This document shows positions 26,468-34,898 of a DNA stretch of 64,000 bases, in pieces (positions within the stretch are counted from its first letter, which is position 1; every line of letters starts with the position of its first letter). The position numbers and the translations under genes are program-made. The DNA comes from CAIKMD01 sp963740675 (GTDB taxonomy: Bacteria; Pseudomonadota; Alphaproteobacteria; ATCC43930; CGMCC-115725): assembly GCA_963740675.1 (NCBI GenBank), contig CAVUFS010000011.1:62001-126000 (forward strand). Reading direction: 5' to 3'. The notes below the pieces were generated by a model. It had not been told where the DNA came from. It worked only from the letters and a program-made list of their open reading frames with translations, and made no database searches.

Positions 26468-27655
26468 TTAAAGCTCTGCATACATGCGGCCGCGATTGAA
26501 GAGGCGCTTTGGATCGAAGCTCTCTTTGACGCGCCCCGACAGCGCCGCGACGTCGTGCGCTTGCGGCTGGAAGACGGGCACCGCCGCGCGCAGCGCATCG
26601 CTCGCGCGGATCAGCGTCGCATGGCCGTTGCCAGTGACACCGCGAATGATCGCCGCGCCCGCATCCTGCGCCGGCGGCACTGCGAGCCAGACCAGACCGC
26701 CGCCCCAATCGAGGAAGTATCGAAGATCGAGCTTTTTCGCGAGCATACCGATGAGCGCCGGCGCTGCGCTCGGCGCGATCGAGACACGCCAGATCACCCG
26801 ATCGGTTAGGGAAGCAAGTGGTGCAGCGTCGCGGATCGCGCGCCACAGCGGGCGCGACGCGTCGTCGCCGACGATCTCGGCATCGCCGAAGCCCGCCAAC
26901 TCGCGGCGCAGCGCATTGGCGCGCGCTTCGACGGACGGCACCGGCCCTTCGACGCGAACCAAGGTCATTGCCTTGCCGCTCGGCGCGACGTCGACCGGGA
27001 GATACGCCGCCGCCGTCAGCTCATGCGCCGAGTTAAGCGCCTGCGTCATCGCGCCGAGCGCCTGCGTCACATCGAGACCGGGCAACGCCACCGTGCGCGT
27101 CGCTTCGGGCCGCGGCAGCACTTTCACGCTGATCTCGGTCAGCGCCGCGAGCGTGCCGTAAGACCCCGCCATCAGCTTCGAGAGATCGTAACCGGTAACA
27201 TTCTTCACGACGCGGCCGCCGGCCTTGAAGATTTCGCCCCGGCCGCTCACGGCATGGAAGCCAAGAAAATGATCGCGCGCCGCGCCCTGACGGATGCGGC
27301 GCGGCCCGGCAAGGTTGCAGGCGATCACGCCGCCAAGCGTCGGCGCCTTGTCGCTCGTGCTAAGCAACGCGCGCCAATCGCCGGGCTCGAAAGCGAGCAT
27401 CTGACGCGCATTGTCGAGCGCCGCTTCGATCTCGCCGAGCGGTGTCGCCGCACCCGCGGTCAGCACCAGCTCTGCCGGCTCGTAATCGCGAATGCCCGAG
27501 AATGCACCGAGATCCAACACATGCGGCATCTGCAGCGGCCGGCCGAGGCCGCGCTTGCTGCCGCCGCCGATCAGCTCCAGCGGCTCTTCGCTCGCGAGTG
27601 ATTGCTGCACAACGCCGATGAGTTCCTGCTCATCTCTTGGCCGAAAGACAGTCAT
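26468..27655 (-). CDS. glcE: Glycolate oxidase FAD-binding subunit GlcE
   Basis: A 395-residue FAD-linked subunit with the PCMH-type FAD fold: EPLELIGGGSKRGLGRP, SDKAPTLGGVIACNLAGPRR and GGRVVKNVTGYDLSKLMAGS, then GTLAALTEISVKVLPRP. The C-terminus ends RLFNRGRMYAEL, as in GlcE. The ATG at 27655 and the length fit the family. It stands between glcD and glcF and is flanked on both sides by near-identical palindromes. Confidence 0.95.
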   Translation of the reverse strand: MTVFRPRDEQELIGVVQQSLASEEPLELIGGGSKRGLGRPLQMPHVLDLGAFSGIRDYEPAELVLTAGAATPLGEIEAALDNARQMLAFEPGDWRALLSTSDKAPTLGGVIACNLAGPRRIRQGAARDHFLGFHAVSGRGEIFKAGGRVVKNVTGYDLSKLMAGSYGTLAALTEISVKVLPRPEATRTVALPGLDVTQALGAMTQALNSAHELTAAAYLPVDVAPSGKAMTLVRVEGPVPSVEARANALRRELAGFGDAEIVGDDASRPLWRAIRDAAPLASLTDRVIWRVSIAPSAAPALIGMLAKKLDLRYFLDWGGGLVWLAVPPAQDAGAAIIRGVTGNGHATLIRASDALRAAVPVFQPQAHDVAALSGRVKESFDPKRLFNRGRMYAEL

Positions 27656-27674
27656 GGGGCGCTACCCCCAACTC

Positions 27675-27740
27675 GTCACCCCCGCGAAAGCGGGGGTCCA
27701 GAAACATCGCACTAGATTCCCGCTTTCGCGGGAATGACGA
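27675..27740. repeat. Composite palindrome between glcD and glcE
   Basis: GTCACCCCCGCGAAAGCGGG and CCCGCTTTCGCGGGAATGAC, joined by a spacer beginning GTCCAGAAACATCGCACTAG. Same order and orientation as the copy at 26395-26460, differing at a few spacer positions. It ends about 20 bases before the glcD stop. Confidence 0.9.
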
Positions 27741-27761
27741 ACATAGAAAACGGCGCACATC

Positions 27762-29252
27762 TTACAGCCGCTCGATGTCCGGATGCGGCAGTGCGCCATG
27801 ATGGACATGGAGATGGCCAAGCTCGGCGCAGCGATGCAACTCCGGGAACGCCTTGCCGGGATTGAGCAGCCCGTTCGGATCGAAGGCGCATTTCACGCGG
27901 AGCTGCTGGTTGAGATCGCTCTCGTCGAACATCGTGCCCATGAGATCGCGCTTCTCGACGCCGATGCCGTGCTCGCCCGAGAGGACACCGCCGACCTCGA
28001 CGCAATAGCGCATGATGTCGTTGCCGCAGGCCTCGGCGGCTTCGATCTGGCCCGGCTGCGTGGCATCGTAAAGAATGAGCGGGTGGAGATTGCCGTCGCC
28101 GGCGTGGAAGACATTGGCGACGCGCAGCCCGTATTTCGTCGCGATCTCGGTCATGCGCGTCAGCACATCGGGCAGGCGCTTCCTCGGGATCGTCGGATCG
28201 ACGCAGTAGTAATCGGGCGAGATGCGGCCGACCGCGGGAAACGCCGCCTTGCGTCCGGCCCAGAAGACCATGCGCTCGGCTTCGTTATTCGAGATTCGGC
28301 ACGACACAGCGCCCTCGGTCTTCGCGATTTGGTCGACGCGCCCGATCAGATGATCGACCTCGGCCGGCGGACCGTCGAGTTCGACGATGAGCAGCGCCTC
28401 GACATCGAGCGGATAGCCGGCATGGACGAACGCCTCGACCGCATGGATCGCGGGCTTGTCCATCATCTCCATGCCGCCCGGGATGATGCCGGCGGCGATG
28501 ATCGCGGCAACGCAAGCGCCGGCGCTTTCGTTCGACGGAAAACCGATGAGCAACGCGCGCGCCGTCTCGGGCTTGCGCAAGATGCGCACCGTCACTTCGG
28601 TGACGACGCCGAGCAAACCTTCCGAGCCGATCATCAGGCCGAGGAGATCGTAGCCTTCGGCGTCGAGATGCTTGCCGCCGAGGCGCAGCACCTCGCCGTT
28701 CATCAGCACCATCTCGATGCCGAGCACGTTGTTGGTGGTGAGGCCGTATTTGAGGCAATGCACGCCGCCCGAATTCTCGGCGACATTGCCGCCGATGGTG
28801 CAGGCAATCTGGCTCGACGGATCGGGCGCGTAATAGAAGCCGGCGTCCTGTACCGCGTTGGTGATGCCGAGATTGGTGACGCCCGGCTGTACCACGGCGC
28901 AGCGATTGGCGTAGTCGATCTCGAGCACGCGGTTGAACTTGCCCATCCCGAGGACAATGCCGTCGGCCAGCGGCAGCGCCCCGCCGGAGAGCGAGGTGCC
29001 GGCGCCGCGCGGCACCACCTTGATGCCCTCGGTCTGGCAATATTTGAGAACAGCGGCGACTTCTGCCGTGCTCGACGGCAGAACGACAAGGAGCGGCAAT
29101 TGCCGATAGGCGGTCAGCGCGTCGGTTTCGTAGACGCGGCGCTCCTCCTCGGGAACGATGACGCCGTCGGGCGACGCGACAATGCGTTTGAGCGCCGCGG
29201 CAATCGCGGCGCGCTTGGCGATGATGGCTTGGTCGGGCGGAGGCATCAGCAT
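27762..29252 (-). CDS. glcD: Glycolate oxidase FAD-linked catalytic subunit GlcD
   Basis: Oxidises glycolate to glyoxylate (D-lactate is also used by some members). The 496-residue product has VVPRGAGTSLSGGALPLADG, IACTIGGNVAENSGGVHCLK, LMIGSEGLLGVVTEVTVRIL and the C-terminal GVLSGEHGIGVEKRDLM with NVFHAGDGNLHPLI, all diagnostic of GlcD. The ATG at 29252 follows GGCAGGAGGTGG, a strong ribosome site. It is the first gene of glcDEF. Confidence 0.95.
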   Translation of the reverse strand: MLMPPPDQAIIAKRAAIAAALKRIVASPDGVIVPEEERRVYETDALTAYRQLPLLVVLPSSTAEVAAVLKYCQTEGIKVVPRGAGTSLSGGALPLADGIVLGMGKFNRVLEIDYANRCAVVQPGVTNLGITNAVQDAGFYYAPDPSSQIACTIGGNVAENSGGVHCLKYGLTTNNVLGIEMVLMNGEVLRLGGKHLDAEGYDLLGLMIGSEGLLGVVTEVTVRILRKPETARALLIGFPSNESAGACVAAIIAAGIIPGGMEMMDKPAIHAVEAFVHAGYPLDVEALLIVELDGPPAEVDHLIGRVDQIAKTEGAVSCRISNNEAERMVFWAGRKAAFPAVGRISPDYYCVDPTIPRKRLPDVLTRMTEIATKYGLRVANVFHAGDGNLHPLILYDATQPGQIEAAEACGNDIMRYCVEVGGVLSGEHGIGVEKRDLMGTMFDESDLNQQLRVKCAFDPNGLLNPGKAFPELHRCAELGHLHVHHGALPHPDIERL

Positions 29253-29292
29253 CGACCACCTCCTGCCGCGCTGGTGCGCGGCGGCGCCGCGC

Positions 29293-29418
29293 TCAGCCCT
29301 GGCGGGCTTTGAACCGCGGGTTCGTCTTGTTGATGACGTAGGTGCGGCCGCGACGGCGCACAACCTTACAGTTCTTGTCGCGCTTTTTCAGCGTTTTCAA
29401 AGAGTTAGCGATTTTCAT
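29293..29418 (-). CDS. rpmJ: 50S ribosomal protein L36
   Basis: A 41-residue protein: KIANSLKTLKKRDKNCKVVR then RRGRTYVINKTNPRFKARQG. This is the longer L36 form found in proteobacteria, with a single zinc-ligand-position cysteine left (C-minus type). The ATG is at 29418. It lies about 40 bases upstream of glcD on the same strand, and its own promoter region is 29419-29538. Confidence 0.95.
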   Translation of the reverse strand: MKIANSLKTLKKRDKNCKVVRRRGRTYVINKTNPRFKARQG

Positions 29419-29538
29419 AACGTGACCTTCGAAACGGCTCGGAAACATAGGAAGGCAGCGCGGCGGTGTCAACCGAAAGCCGTCGGAAACGCGATCTTGG
29501 GCGCTATGCGGCCACCTTTCGCATGGTAGGATCGCACC

Positions 29539-30120
29539 ATGCGCTCCCCTTTCCCCCTCCTCGCCGCCCTCGTCCTGGCCGTTACCACCCTATCGCCCGC
29601 CCTCGCCGCGGACAACACAACCAAGGTCTATCGAGACCGGCACGGCTTCTCGCTACGCGTCCCGTCGACGGCATCGGTCGAGACCGACGTGCAGGAGAAC
29701 GGCCAGCTCGACATGATCCCGGAGGCGGCCGTCGTCGTCTCGATCAATCCCAACGAGTTCAAAGGGACCAATCTCGGCAATGCCAGCGTCTCGGTTGGCA
29801 TCAGCAAAGACCCGACCATCGTGGCGGCATGCGGCACGAACCAGGCGGCGCAGGGCGAGAAGCCAGGCGGAACAGCGACACTCGGCGGCATCAAATTTAC
29901 CCGCTTCACCTTCGAGGATGCCGGCGCCGGCAATCGCTATGCCTCGACGGTCTATCGCGGCAATTCGGACGGCTCTTGCTACGAGGTCGTCGAGTTCCTG
30001 CATTGGGCCGCGATCGAGAATTTCTCGCCCGGCACGGTCAAGGAATTCGACCGCGCGACGATCGAGGCCGAGTTGAACGCCATTGCGCGCAGCTTCGCCA
30101 TTACGGGTCGGCCGCTTTAA
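29539..30120 (+). CDS. Conserved hypothetical secreted protein
   Basis: A 193-residue protein with a Sec signal peptide (PFPLLAALVLAVTTLSPALA, residues 4-23). The mature part is a mixed alpha/beta domain with two cysteines (VAACGTNQAA, GSCYEVVEF) that could form a disulfide. RDRHGFSLRVPSTASVET resembles the start of secreted small-domain proteins seen in alphaproteobacteria. No family is named with confidence. It is convergent with the methyltransferase gene that ends at 30135. Confidence 0.72.
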   Translation: MRSPFPLLAALVLAVTTLSPALAADNTTKVYRDRHGFSLRVPSTASVETDVQENGQLDMIPEAAVVVSINPNEFKGTNLGNASVSVGISKDPTIVAACGTNQAAQGEKPGGTATLGGIKFTRFTFEDAGAGNRYASTVYRGNSDGSCYEVVEFLHWAAIENFSPGTVKEFDRATIEAELNAIARSFAITGRPL

Positions 30121-30134
30121 TCGTTGCTCCGCGA

Positions 30135-31073
30135 TTAGCGGATCTGAACAGTCGAGCGCGTGCTCTGCGCGCAGATGTAAAAATAGCGCAGCGCGCCGCT
30201 ATCGAGCGCGGCGAGCGTGCGGATGCAACGCTCGACCTCGCCGAGCAGCGGCAACGCACGGCGGCCGCGGAGTAGGCGTAATTCCGGATGATCGAGGAAG
30301 CGCCGCCACGATCGCAGCAACAGGCTGCGATAGACGGCGGTCGTGTCCGTCGCGATCAACACGTTGCAGCCAAGACGCGCGAGACAGGCGGCATAGTGCT
30401 CACCCGGCCAGAGCAGCGGCTTGTGCTCTTGCATCGCCGCCCAACCCGCGAGGCTTGGATCGCTTGCCGGCGCATCGCCGCGCACGAAATCGGTGATCAC
30501 GATCTGACCGAAAGATTTGAGACCCAAACTCATGGCGTGGAAGAATGCTTCTTTGTCGACGAGCGTCGAAATCACCTCGCGTGCCATCACGCAATCGTAA
30601 AATCCGGCGCGAAGCTCGAAATTGTCGGGGTCGTAGGCGGCGAGCTGGACGTGACGCCCGGCTTTCTGCTTGCGCAAGAAAGCGGCGCCGGCCTGCACGA
30701 GATCGGGATTGCGATCGAAGCCCGCGATATAGCTTTTCCAGGCTTTGGTAATGGTGACACCGGCGCCGCCCATGCCCGCGCTGAGATCGAGCAGCGTCAT
30801 ATCGGGCGTGAGCCCCAACGGTGCCATCAGTTCCTTGAAATAAGCCGCGTCGCCGGGGATGACGTTGCCGGGCCCGTAGATCCATTGCCGAAGGACGATC
30901 GGATCGAGCAGCGGTTCTTGCGCGGCGCGCGAGACGCGCGTTCGCGATGGCAGAACCGGCACGCCGATATCGTCGACAGGCGCACGGTGCCATCGTGGCA
31001 AGCGCTCGGCGAGCCAGCGACGAAATATTGGCCATGGCGATGACCTGACCTTGGTAGCGGTCAGACCCAGCAT
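30135..31073 (-). CDS. Class I SAM-dependent methyltransferase, paralogue 1
   Basis: A 312-residue protein. The SAM-binding motif I is LLDLSAGMGGAGVTITKA; the acidic residue of motif II is in AGFDRNPDLVQAG; FYDCVMAREVIST and GQIVITDFVRGD follow. It shares a whole-length layout with the protein at 31999 (RQ-x-YGxGxVIPGDAAxx before motif I, LESGALKYYRF-like C-terminus LDSGALRYFYICAQ). The ATG at 31073 follows GAAAGG. The substrate is unknown. Confidence 0.8.
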   Translation of the reverse strand: MLGLTATKVRSSPWPIFRRWLAERLPRWHRAPVDDIGVPVLPSRTRVSRAAQEPLLDPIVLRQWIYGPGNVIPGDAAYFKELMAPLGLTPDMTLLDLSAGMGGAGVTITKAWKSYIAGFDRNPDLVQAGAAFLRKQKAGRHVQLAAYDPDNFELRAGFYDCVMAREVISTLVDKEAFFHAMSLGLKSFGQIVITDFVRGDAPASDPSLAGWAAMQEHKPLLWPGEHYAACLARLGCNVLIATDTTAVYRSLLLRSWRRFLDHPELRLLRGRRALPLLGEVERCIRTLAALDSGALRYFYICAQSTRSTVQIR

Positions 31074-31219
31074 TCGTAACCTTTCGCGCCGCAAAGCGGC
31101 GTCCGCGCACCCACCCGCGGCATACCGATTGAGCGGCGCAGACGCTTAAGAAAGGACGAAACCGCCTATGAAATGTAGTGGAAAAAGCCGTTAAGCGTTC
31201 TTTACCAAGAACGCGCGCC

Positions 31220-31990
31220 TCAGCCCGGCGGACTCAGTCCGATCGCGCGGAAGGCTTTCGTCGCCGCCGGCGACGCGAGGAAGCGCAGGAATTTCTGCGC
31301 CTCGGCGGCATTGGCCGCATGCGGCCCGAGATAGGCCGCGGTGATGCTGCCGAAGACCAGCACATCGGCCGGCACCGGCCCGACGACTTTGACGCCCTTA
31401 TTGGGCACGAGTTCCGGAATCGCGGTCGCACCGGTCTCGACCTCGCCGTGTGCAATGGCATCTGCGACGTTCTCGCCGGCGCCCGGGATATAGCGATATT
31501 TCGGCGCGATCTCGGACGCGATGCCGAGATCCTCGACCGCCTTCATGAAAGGCGGCGACGTGCCCGAGCCGCCTTTCGGATCGACCAGGCCGATCGTCTT
31601 CACCTTGCGCAGGAAGGCGATAAAAGCCGCTTTGTCGCGAAACGCTGCCGGCTTCTTTGCCTTCGCCGACACGGCCATGCCGATTTCCGACTTCCCGAGC
31701 GCGACTTTGTTCGTCTCGCTGAGCACGCCTTCCTTGATCAGCCGATCGTGCAGCGCCGACGCGACAATCACCACATCGGCATTCGGCGTCGCTTTGAGAT
31801 TGTCATAGGTGACGCCGGGATTGCCGAGCATCAGATGGAGCTTGTCGCCGGTCTCTTTCTCGAAGCGCGGCGCCAACAAACGCAGCGCACCCGCCGTCGT
31901 CGCCTGCCCGACGACAACGAGCTCGGCGGCTTGTACCGATTGCAGCGCCGCCGCCGTCAGAAAGACCAGAAGCGCCGCCCATCGAAACAT
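31220..31990 (-). CDS. Periplasmic substrate-binding protein (ModA-like)
   Basis: A 256-residue binding protein with signal peptide (FRWAALLVFLTAAALQSVQA). The fold marks are those of molybdate-type (ModA) proteins: LLAPRFEKETGDKLHLMLGN, ADVVIVASALHDRLIKEG, GLVDPKGGSGTSPPFMKAVE and AATKAFRAIGLSPPG. No modB or modC is nearby, and the usual oxyanion-binding serine pair is not certain, so the ligand may not be molybdate. It lies 8 bases downstream of a methyltransferase gene in an apparent operon. Confidence 0.82.
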   Translation of the reverse strand: MFRWAALLVFLTAAALQSVQAAELVVVGQATTAGALRLLAPRFEKETGDKLHLMLGNPGVTYDNLKATPNADVVIVASALHDRLIKEGVLSETNKVALGKSEIGMAVSAKAKKPAAFRDKAAFIAFLRKVKTIGLVDPKGGSGTSPPFMKAVEDLGIASEIAPKYRYIPGAGENVADAIAHGEVETGATAIPELVPNKGVKVVGPVPADVLVFGSITAAYLGPHAANAAEAQKFLRFLASPAATKAFRAIGLSPPG

Positions 31991-31998
31991 GCCGGACC

Positions 31999-33063
31999 TC
32001 ACCAGAAGGAGTAATGCGCGATCGCCTCGAAGCGATAATATTTGAGCGCGCCGGATTCGAGCGCGGCGACCGTACGGAAGCAGGATTCTGCTTCGGCCAG
32101 CACAGCTTCGATCTGCGCAGGCGATTGGCCGCGGATGTCGCCGGCGCGCAAATAGCCGACCCAGGCGGCGATGATCTGCCGGCGATAAAGCGCGCTGATA
32201 TCCTCGGCGCGGCGCAGGCCATAGCCGACGCTCTTGAAGCAATCGGCATATTGCGCGGCGGTCCACAGTGACGGTCGCTCGGTGCGCTTACTGTGCCAGG
32301 CATCGAGTTCCGGCCGCTCGCCGACACTGCGATCGAGGACGAAATCCGTCAGCCCGATCTGGCCGCGCGAGCGCAGCGATTGCGCGACGACGCGCAGGAA
32401 GCGCTCTTTCTCGACGACGGCGTAGCTCGCTTCGCGGCCAAGCGCGCAATCGAAAAGCGCCGTGCCGAGCTCCAGCGTCTCAGGATCGCATGCTTTGATA
32501 CGCACGAGCGACGACGCGCCGAGCGCCGACGACATCGCATTGCCTTGCCGCGCGCGATCGTAATCGCGCTCGATCCCGGTCACGCGCGCATGAAACGCCT
32601 GCGAGATCGCGCGCGCCGGCCCGCCGAGCCCGGCAGCGAGATCGAGCATCGATGACGACGCGCCGAGCTCGAACGGCTCGGCCAGCGACAGCAACCAGGC
32701 GGCATCGCCGGGAATGACATAGCCGCGGCCATAGAGCCGCTGGCGAATGGCGAGCGGATCGGGCGACGCGTTGGCGTTGGCCGTGATGATGTCGGCGGTG
32801 GCCGGCGCCGCCGCAGCGGAGCGTTTCAGTGCGTGCCGCAGCCGCTCGAGAACCCGCGTCCGCCGGCTCGGCACGACCGGGACCGGCGAGACCACGGGCG
32901 GCGGCAATTCGGTCGCGGCAGGCTCCACGAGCCACGGCTCGACAGGCTTTGGTTGTGGGGGCTGATACCACGCGCGAGCAACCAGCACGCGTTCGCGCGC
33001 CGGTTCGGGAGGTTGCCAATCGATCGAGACGCGATCCAGCGTCCCCGTCCCATCCGCCATCAT
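31999..33063 (-). CDS. Class I SAM-dependent methyltransferase, paralogue 2
   Basis: A 354-residue protein with an N-terminal proline-rich segment (residues about 20-75, with many PPP/PVV stretches) and a methyltransferase domain: motif I SSMLDLAAGLGGPARAIS, motif II TGIERDYDRARQ, then ALFDCALGREASYAV and GQIGLTDFVLDRS. It ends ESGALKYYRFEAIAHYSFW. Paralogue of 30135-31073. Two adjacent ATGs (33063, 33060) are possible starts. It lies between the aminotransferase (37 bases upstream) and the ModA-like gene, in one operon. Confidence 0.82.
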   Translation of the reverse strand: MMADGTGTLDRVSIDWQPPEPARERVLVARAWYQPPQPKPVEPWLVEPAATELPPPVVSPVPVVPSRRTRVLERLRHALKRSAAAAPATADIITANANASPDPLAIRQRLYGRGYVIPGDAAWLLSLAEPFELGASSSMLDLAAGLGGPARAISQAFHARVTGIERDYDRARQGNAMSSALGASSLVRIKACDPETLELGTALFDCALGREASYAVVEKERFLRVVAQSLRSRGQIGLTDFVLDRSVGERPELDAWHSKRTERPSLWTAAQYADCFKSVGYGLRRAEDISALYRRQIIAAWVGYLRAGDIRGQSPAQIEAVLAEAESCFRTVAALESGALKYYRFEAIAHYSFW

Positions 33064-33100
33064 CCCCCCAACGTACTGCTCCACGCGCGAGCGCGGCCGA

Positions 33101-34342
33101 TTATTCTCCCGGCGCCTCGGCCACCGCCCGCTTGCGCGGACGCGCCGCCGCCGAAGCGTTGACGCCATGCGCGGTCATGAATTGCTTGATGTTGCGGCAA
33201 GCCTGACGCAGCCGCTGGCGATTCTCGACCAGCGCGATACGCACGTAATTCTCGCCATATTCGCCGAAGCCATTGCCCGGCGAGACCGCGACATTCGCCT
33301 CTTCGAGCAGCATCTTCGAGAAAGCGAGGCTGCCCATCTCGCGGAAGGCCGGCGGCACCGGCGCCCAGGCGAACATCGTCGCCGGCGGCGCAGGAATGTC
33401 CCAGCCCGCTTGATGCAGGCCTTCGACCACGACGTCGCGCCGCGCCTTGTAGCGCTCGCGGATTTCCTTGATGCAATCCTGCGGGCCGTTGAGCGCCGCG
33501 GTCGCCGCGACCTGGATCGGCGTGAAGGCGCCGTAATCGAGATAGGACTTCACGCGCGACAGCGCCGCGATCAGCGTTGAATTGCCGACCGCAAAGCCAA
33601 TGCGCCAGCCGGCCATCGAATAGGTCTTGCTGGTCGAAGTGAATTCGACCGCAATCTCTTTCGCGCCGGGCACCTGCAGCACCGAGGGCGGCGGGTTGTC
33701 GTCGAAATAAATCTCGGCATAGGCGAGATCGGAGAGCAGCCAAATCTTCTGATGGCGGCAGAAATCGACGACCTCGGCATAGAAATCGAGATCGACAACC
33801 TGCGCCGTCGGATTGGCCGGGAAGTTGATGACCAGCGCCAGTGGCTTCGGCACGGATGCCGCCACCGCTTTCTTCAGCTCGCGCATGAAATCGACCTCGG
33901 GCCCGATCGGGACATGACGCACCGAGGCGCCGGCGATGATGAAGCCGAAGGAATGGATCGGATAGGTCGGGTTCGGCGCGAGGATGATGTCGCCTGGCGC
34001 GGTGATCGCCTGCGCCAAATTGGCGAGGCCCTCTTTCGAGCCGAGGGTGACGATCACCTCGCGCTCGGGATCGAGCTCGACGCCGAAACGGCGGGCGTAA
34101 TAGGCCGCCTGGGCGCGGCGCAGGCCGGGGATGCCGCGCGAGGCCGAATAGCCATGGGCGCGCGGATTCTGGACCGTCTCGATCAGCTTCTGGACGATAT
34201 GCGGCGGCGTCGCCCCGTCGGGATTGCCCATGCCAAGGTCGATCACATCGCGACCCGCCGCTCGCGCCTTCGCCTTCAGCGCATTCACTTCGGCGAAGAC
34301 ATAGGGCGGCAGTCTCTTGATGCGATAGAATTCTTCTTCCAT
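33101..34342 (-). CDS. Class I/II PLP aminotransferase (AlaC / LL-DAP aminotransferase-like)
   Basis: A 413-residue fold-type I aminotransferase. The PLP lysine is in TSTSKTYSMAGWRIGFA. Other marks are VIDLGMGNPDGATPPH, ASRGIPGLRRAQAAYY, NFPANPTAQVVD and NYVRIALVENRQRLRQAC. The family includes alanine transaminase AlaC and enzymes annotated as LL-diaminopimelate aminotransferase; which reaction applies cannot be read here. The ATG at 34342 (EEEFYRIKRLPPYVF) is chosen by family resemblance; another ATG lies at 34351. Confidence 0.9.
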   Translation of the reverse strand: MEEEFYRIKRLPPYVFAEVNALKAKARAAGRDVIDLGMGNPDGATPPHIVQKLIETVQNPRAHGYSASRGIPGLRRAQAAYYARRFGVELDPEREVIVTLGSKEGLANLAQAITAPGDIILAPNPTYPIHSFGFIIAGASVRHVPIGPEVDFMRELKKAVAASVPKPLALVINFPANPTAQVVDLDFYAEVVDFCRHQKIWLLSDLAYAEIYFDDNPPPSVLQVPGAKEIAVEFTSTSKTYSMAGWRIGFAVGNSTLIAALSRVKSYLDYGAFTPIQVAATAALNGPQDCIKEIRERYKARRDVVVEGLHQAGWDIPAPPATMFAWAPVPPAFREMGSLAFSKMLLEEANVAVSPGNGFGEYGENYVRIALVENRQRLRQACRNIKQFMTAHGVNASAAARPRKRAVAEAPGE

Positions 34343-34523
34343 GGCGACCATCAACGGGGGCGGGAGGCGGCCATAATAAGCCCTGGCGTGGAAAGAGGCG
34401 AGAAGAAGAAGCCGCTGTTTCGGTTGCCGAAATACGCATTCGGCGGACCGACCCGGCAAACAGGGGATGCAAGCCGGGGCCCAAGCCTATAGAATCCTGG
34501 CGAAACGGGGCTTACTGGGACAA

Positions 34524-34880
34524 ATGGCAGTCGGTGACCTGGTCCGCAGACATGTGGGTTTTCTCGAGGCGACGCTGGCGCTGATCGTGCTGCTGGGCCT
34601 CGCCCTGCCCTTTATTCGTGTTCCGGGCGAGCATTCGACGCGGATCGCGGTACGTTTCCAAACCGCCGATATGCCCCGCCCCGGCGGCTTCACCGTCCAC
34701 ATCTCGTCCAGCATCTGCTACGTGCTGCGGGCGCTCTTGTCCTATCAAGAGACGTCGAACGGCGAGTTCGTGCAGATCACCTGCGGCAAGCGGGCCGAAG
34801 CGCTAGCGCCGCAAATCCGCGCCGAGCGCGCCGCGCAGGACCCCATTCTTCCCGCTACGGCCGAGACCACGCCGCAGTAA
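34524..34880 (+). CDS. Hypothetical protein with one transmembrane segment
   Basis: About 118 residues from the ATG at 34524 (an in-frame ATG also exists at 34467). It has one hydrophobic helix (FLEATLALIVLLGLALPFIR) and a short domain with two cysteines (SSSICYVLRAL, FVQITCGKRA). No family recognised. It lies 18 bases before the GT-A-like gene, with which it may form an operon. Confidence 0.55.
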   Translation: MAVGDLVRRHVGFLEATLALIVLLGLALPFIRVPGEHSTRIAVRFQTADMPRPGGFTVHISSSICYVLRALLSYQETSNGEFVQITCGKRAEALAPQIRAERAAQDPILPATAETTPQ

Positions 34881-34898
34881 GCGGCGGAGCAGCGCGCC

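Noticed and set aside
27783..29312. A 509-residue plus-strand open frame across glcD
   Set aside because: Antisense to a clear GlcD; composition typical of GC-rich shadow frames.
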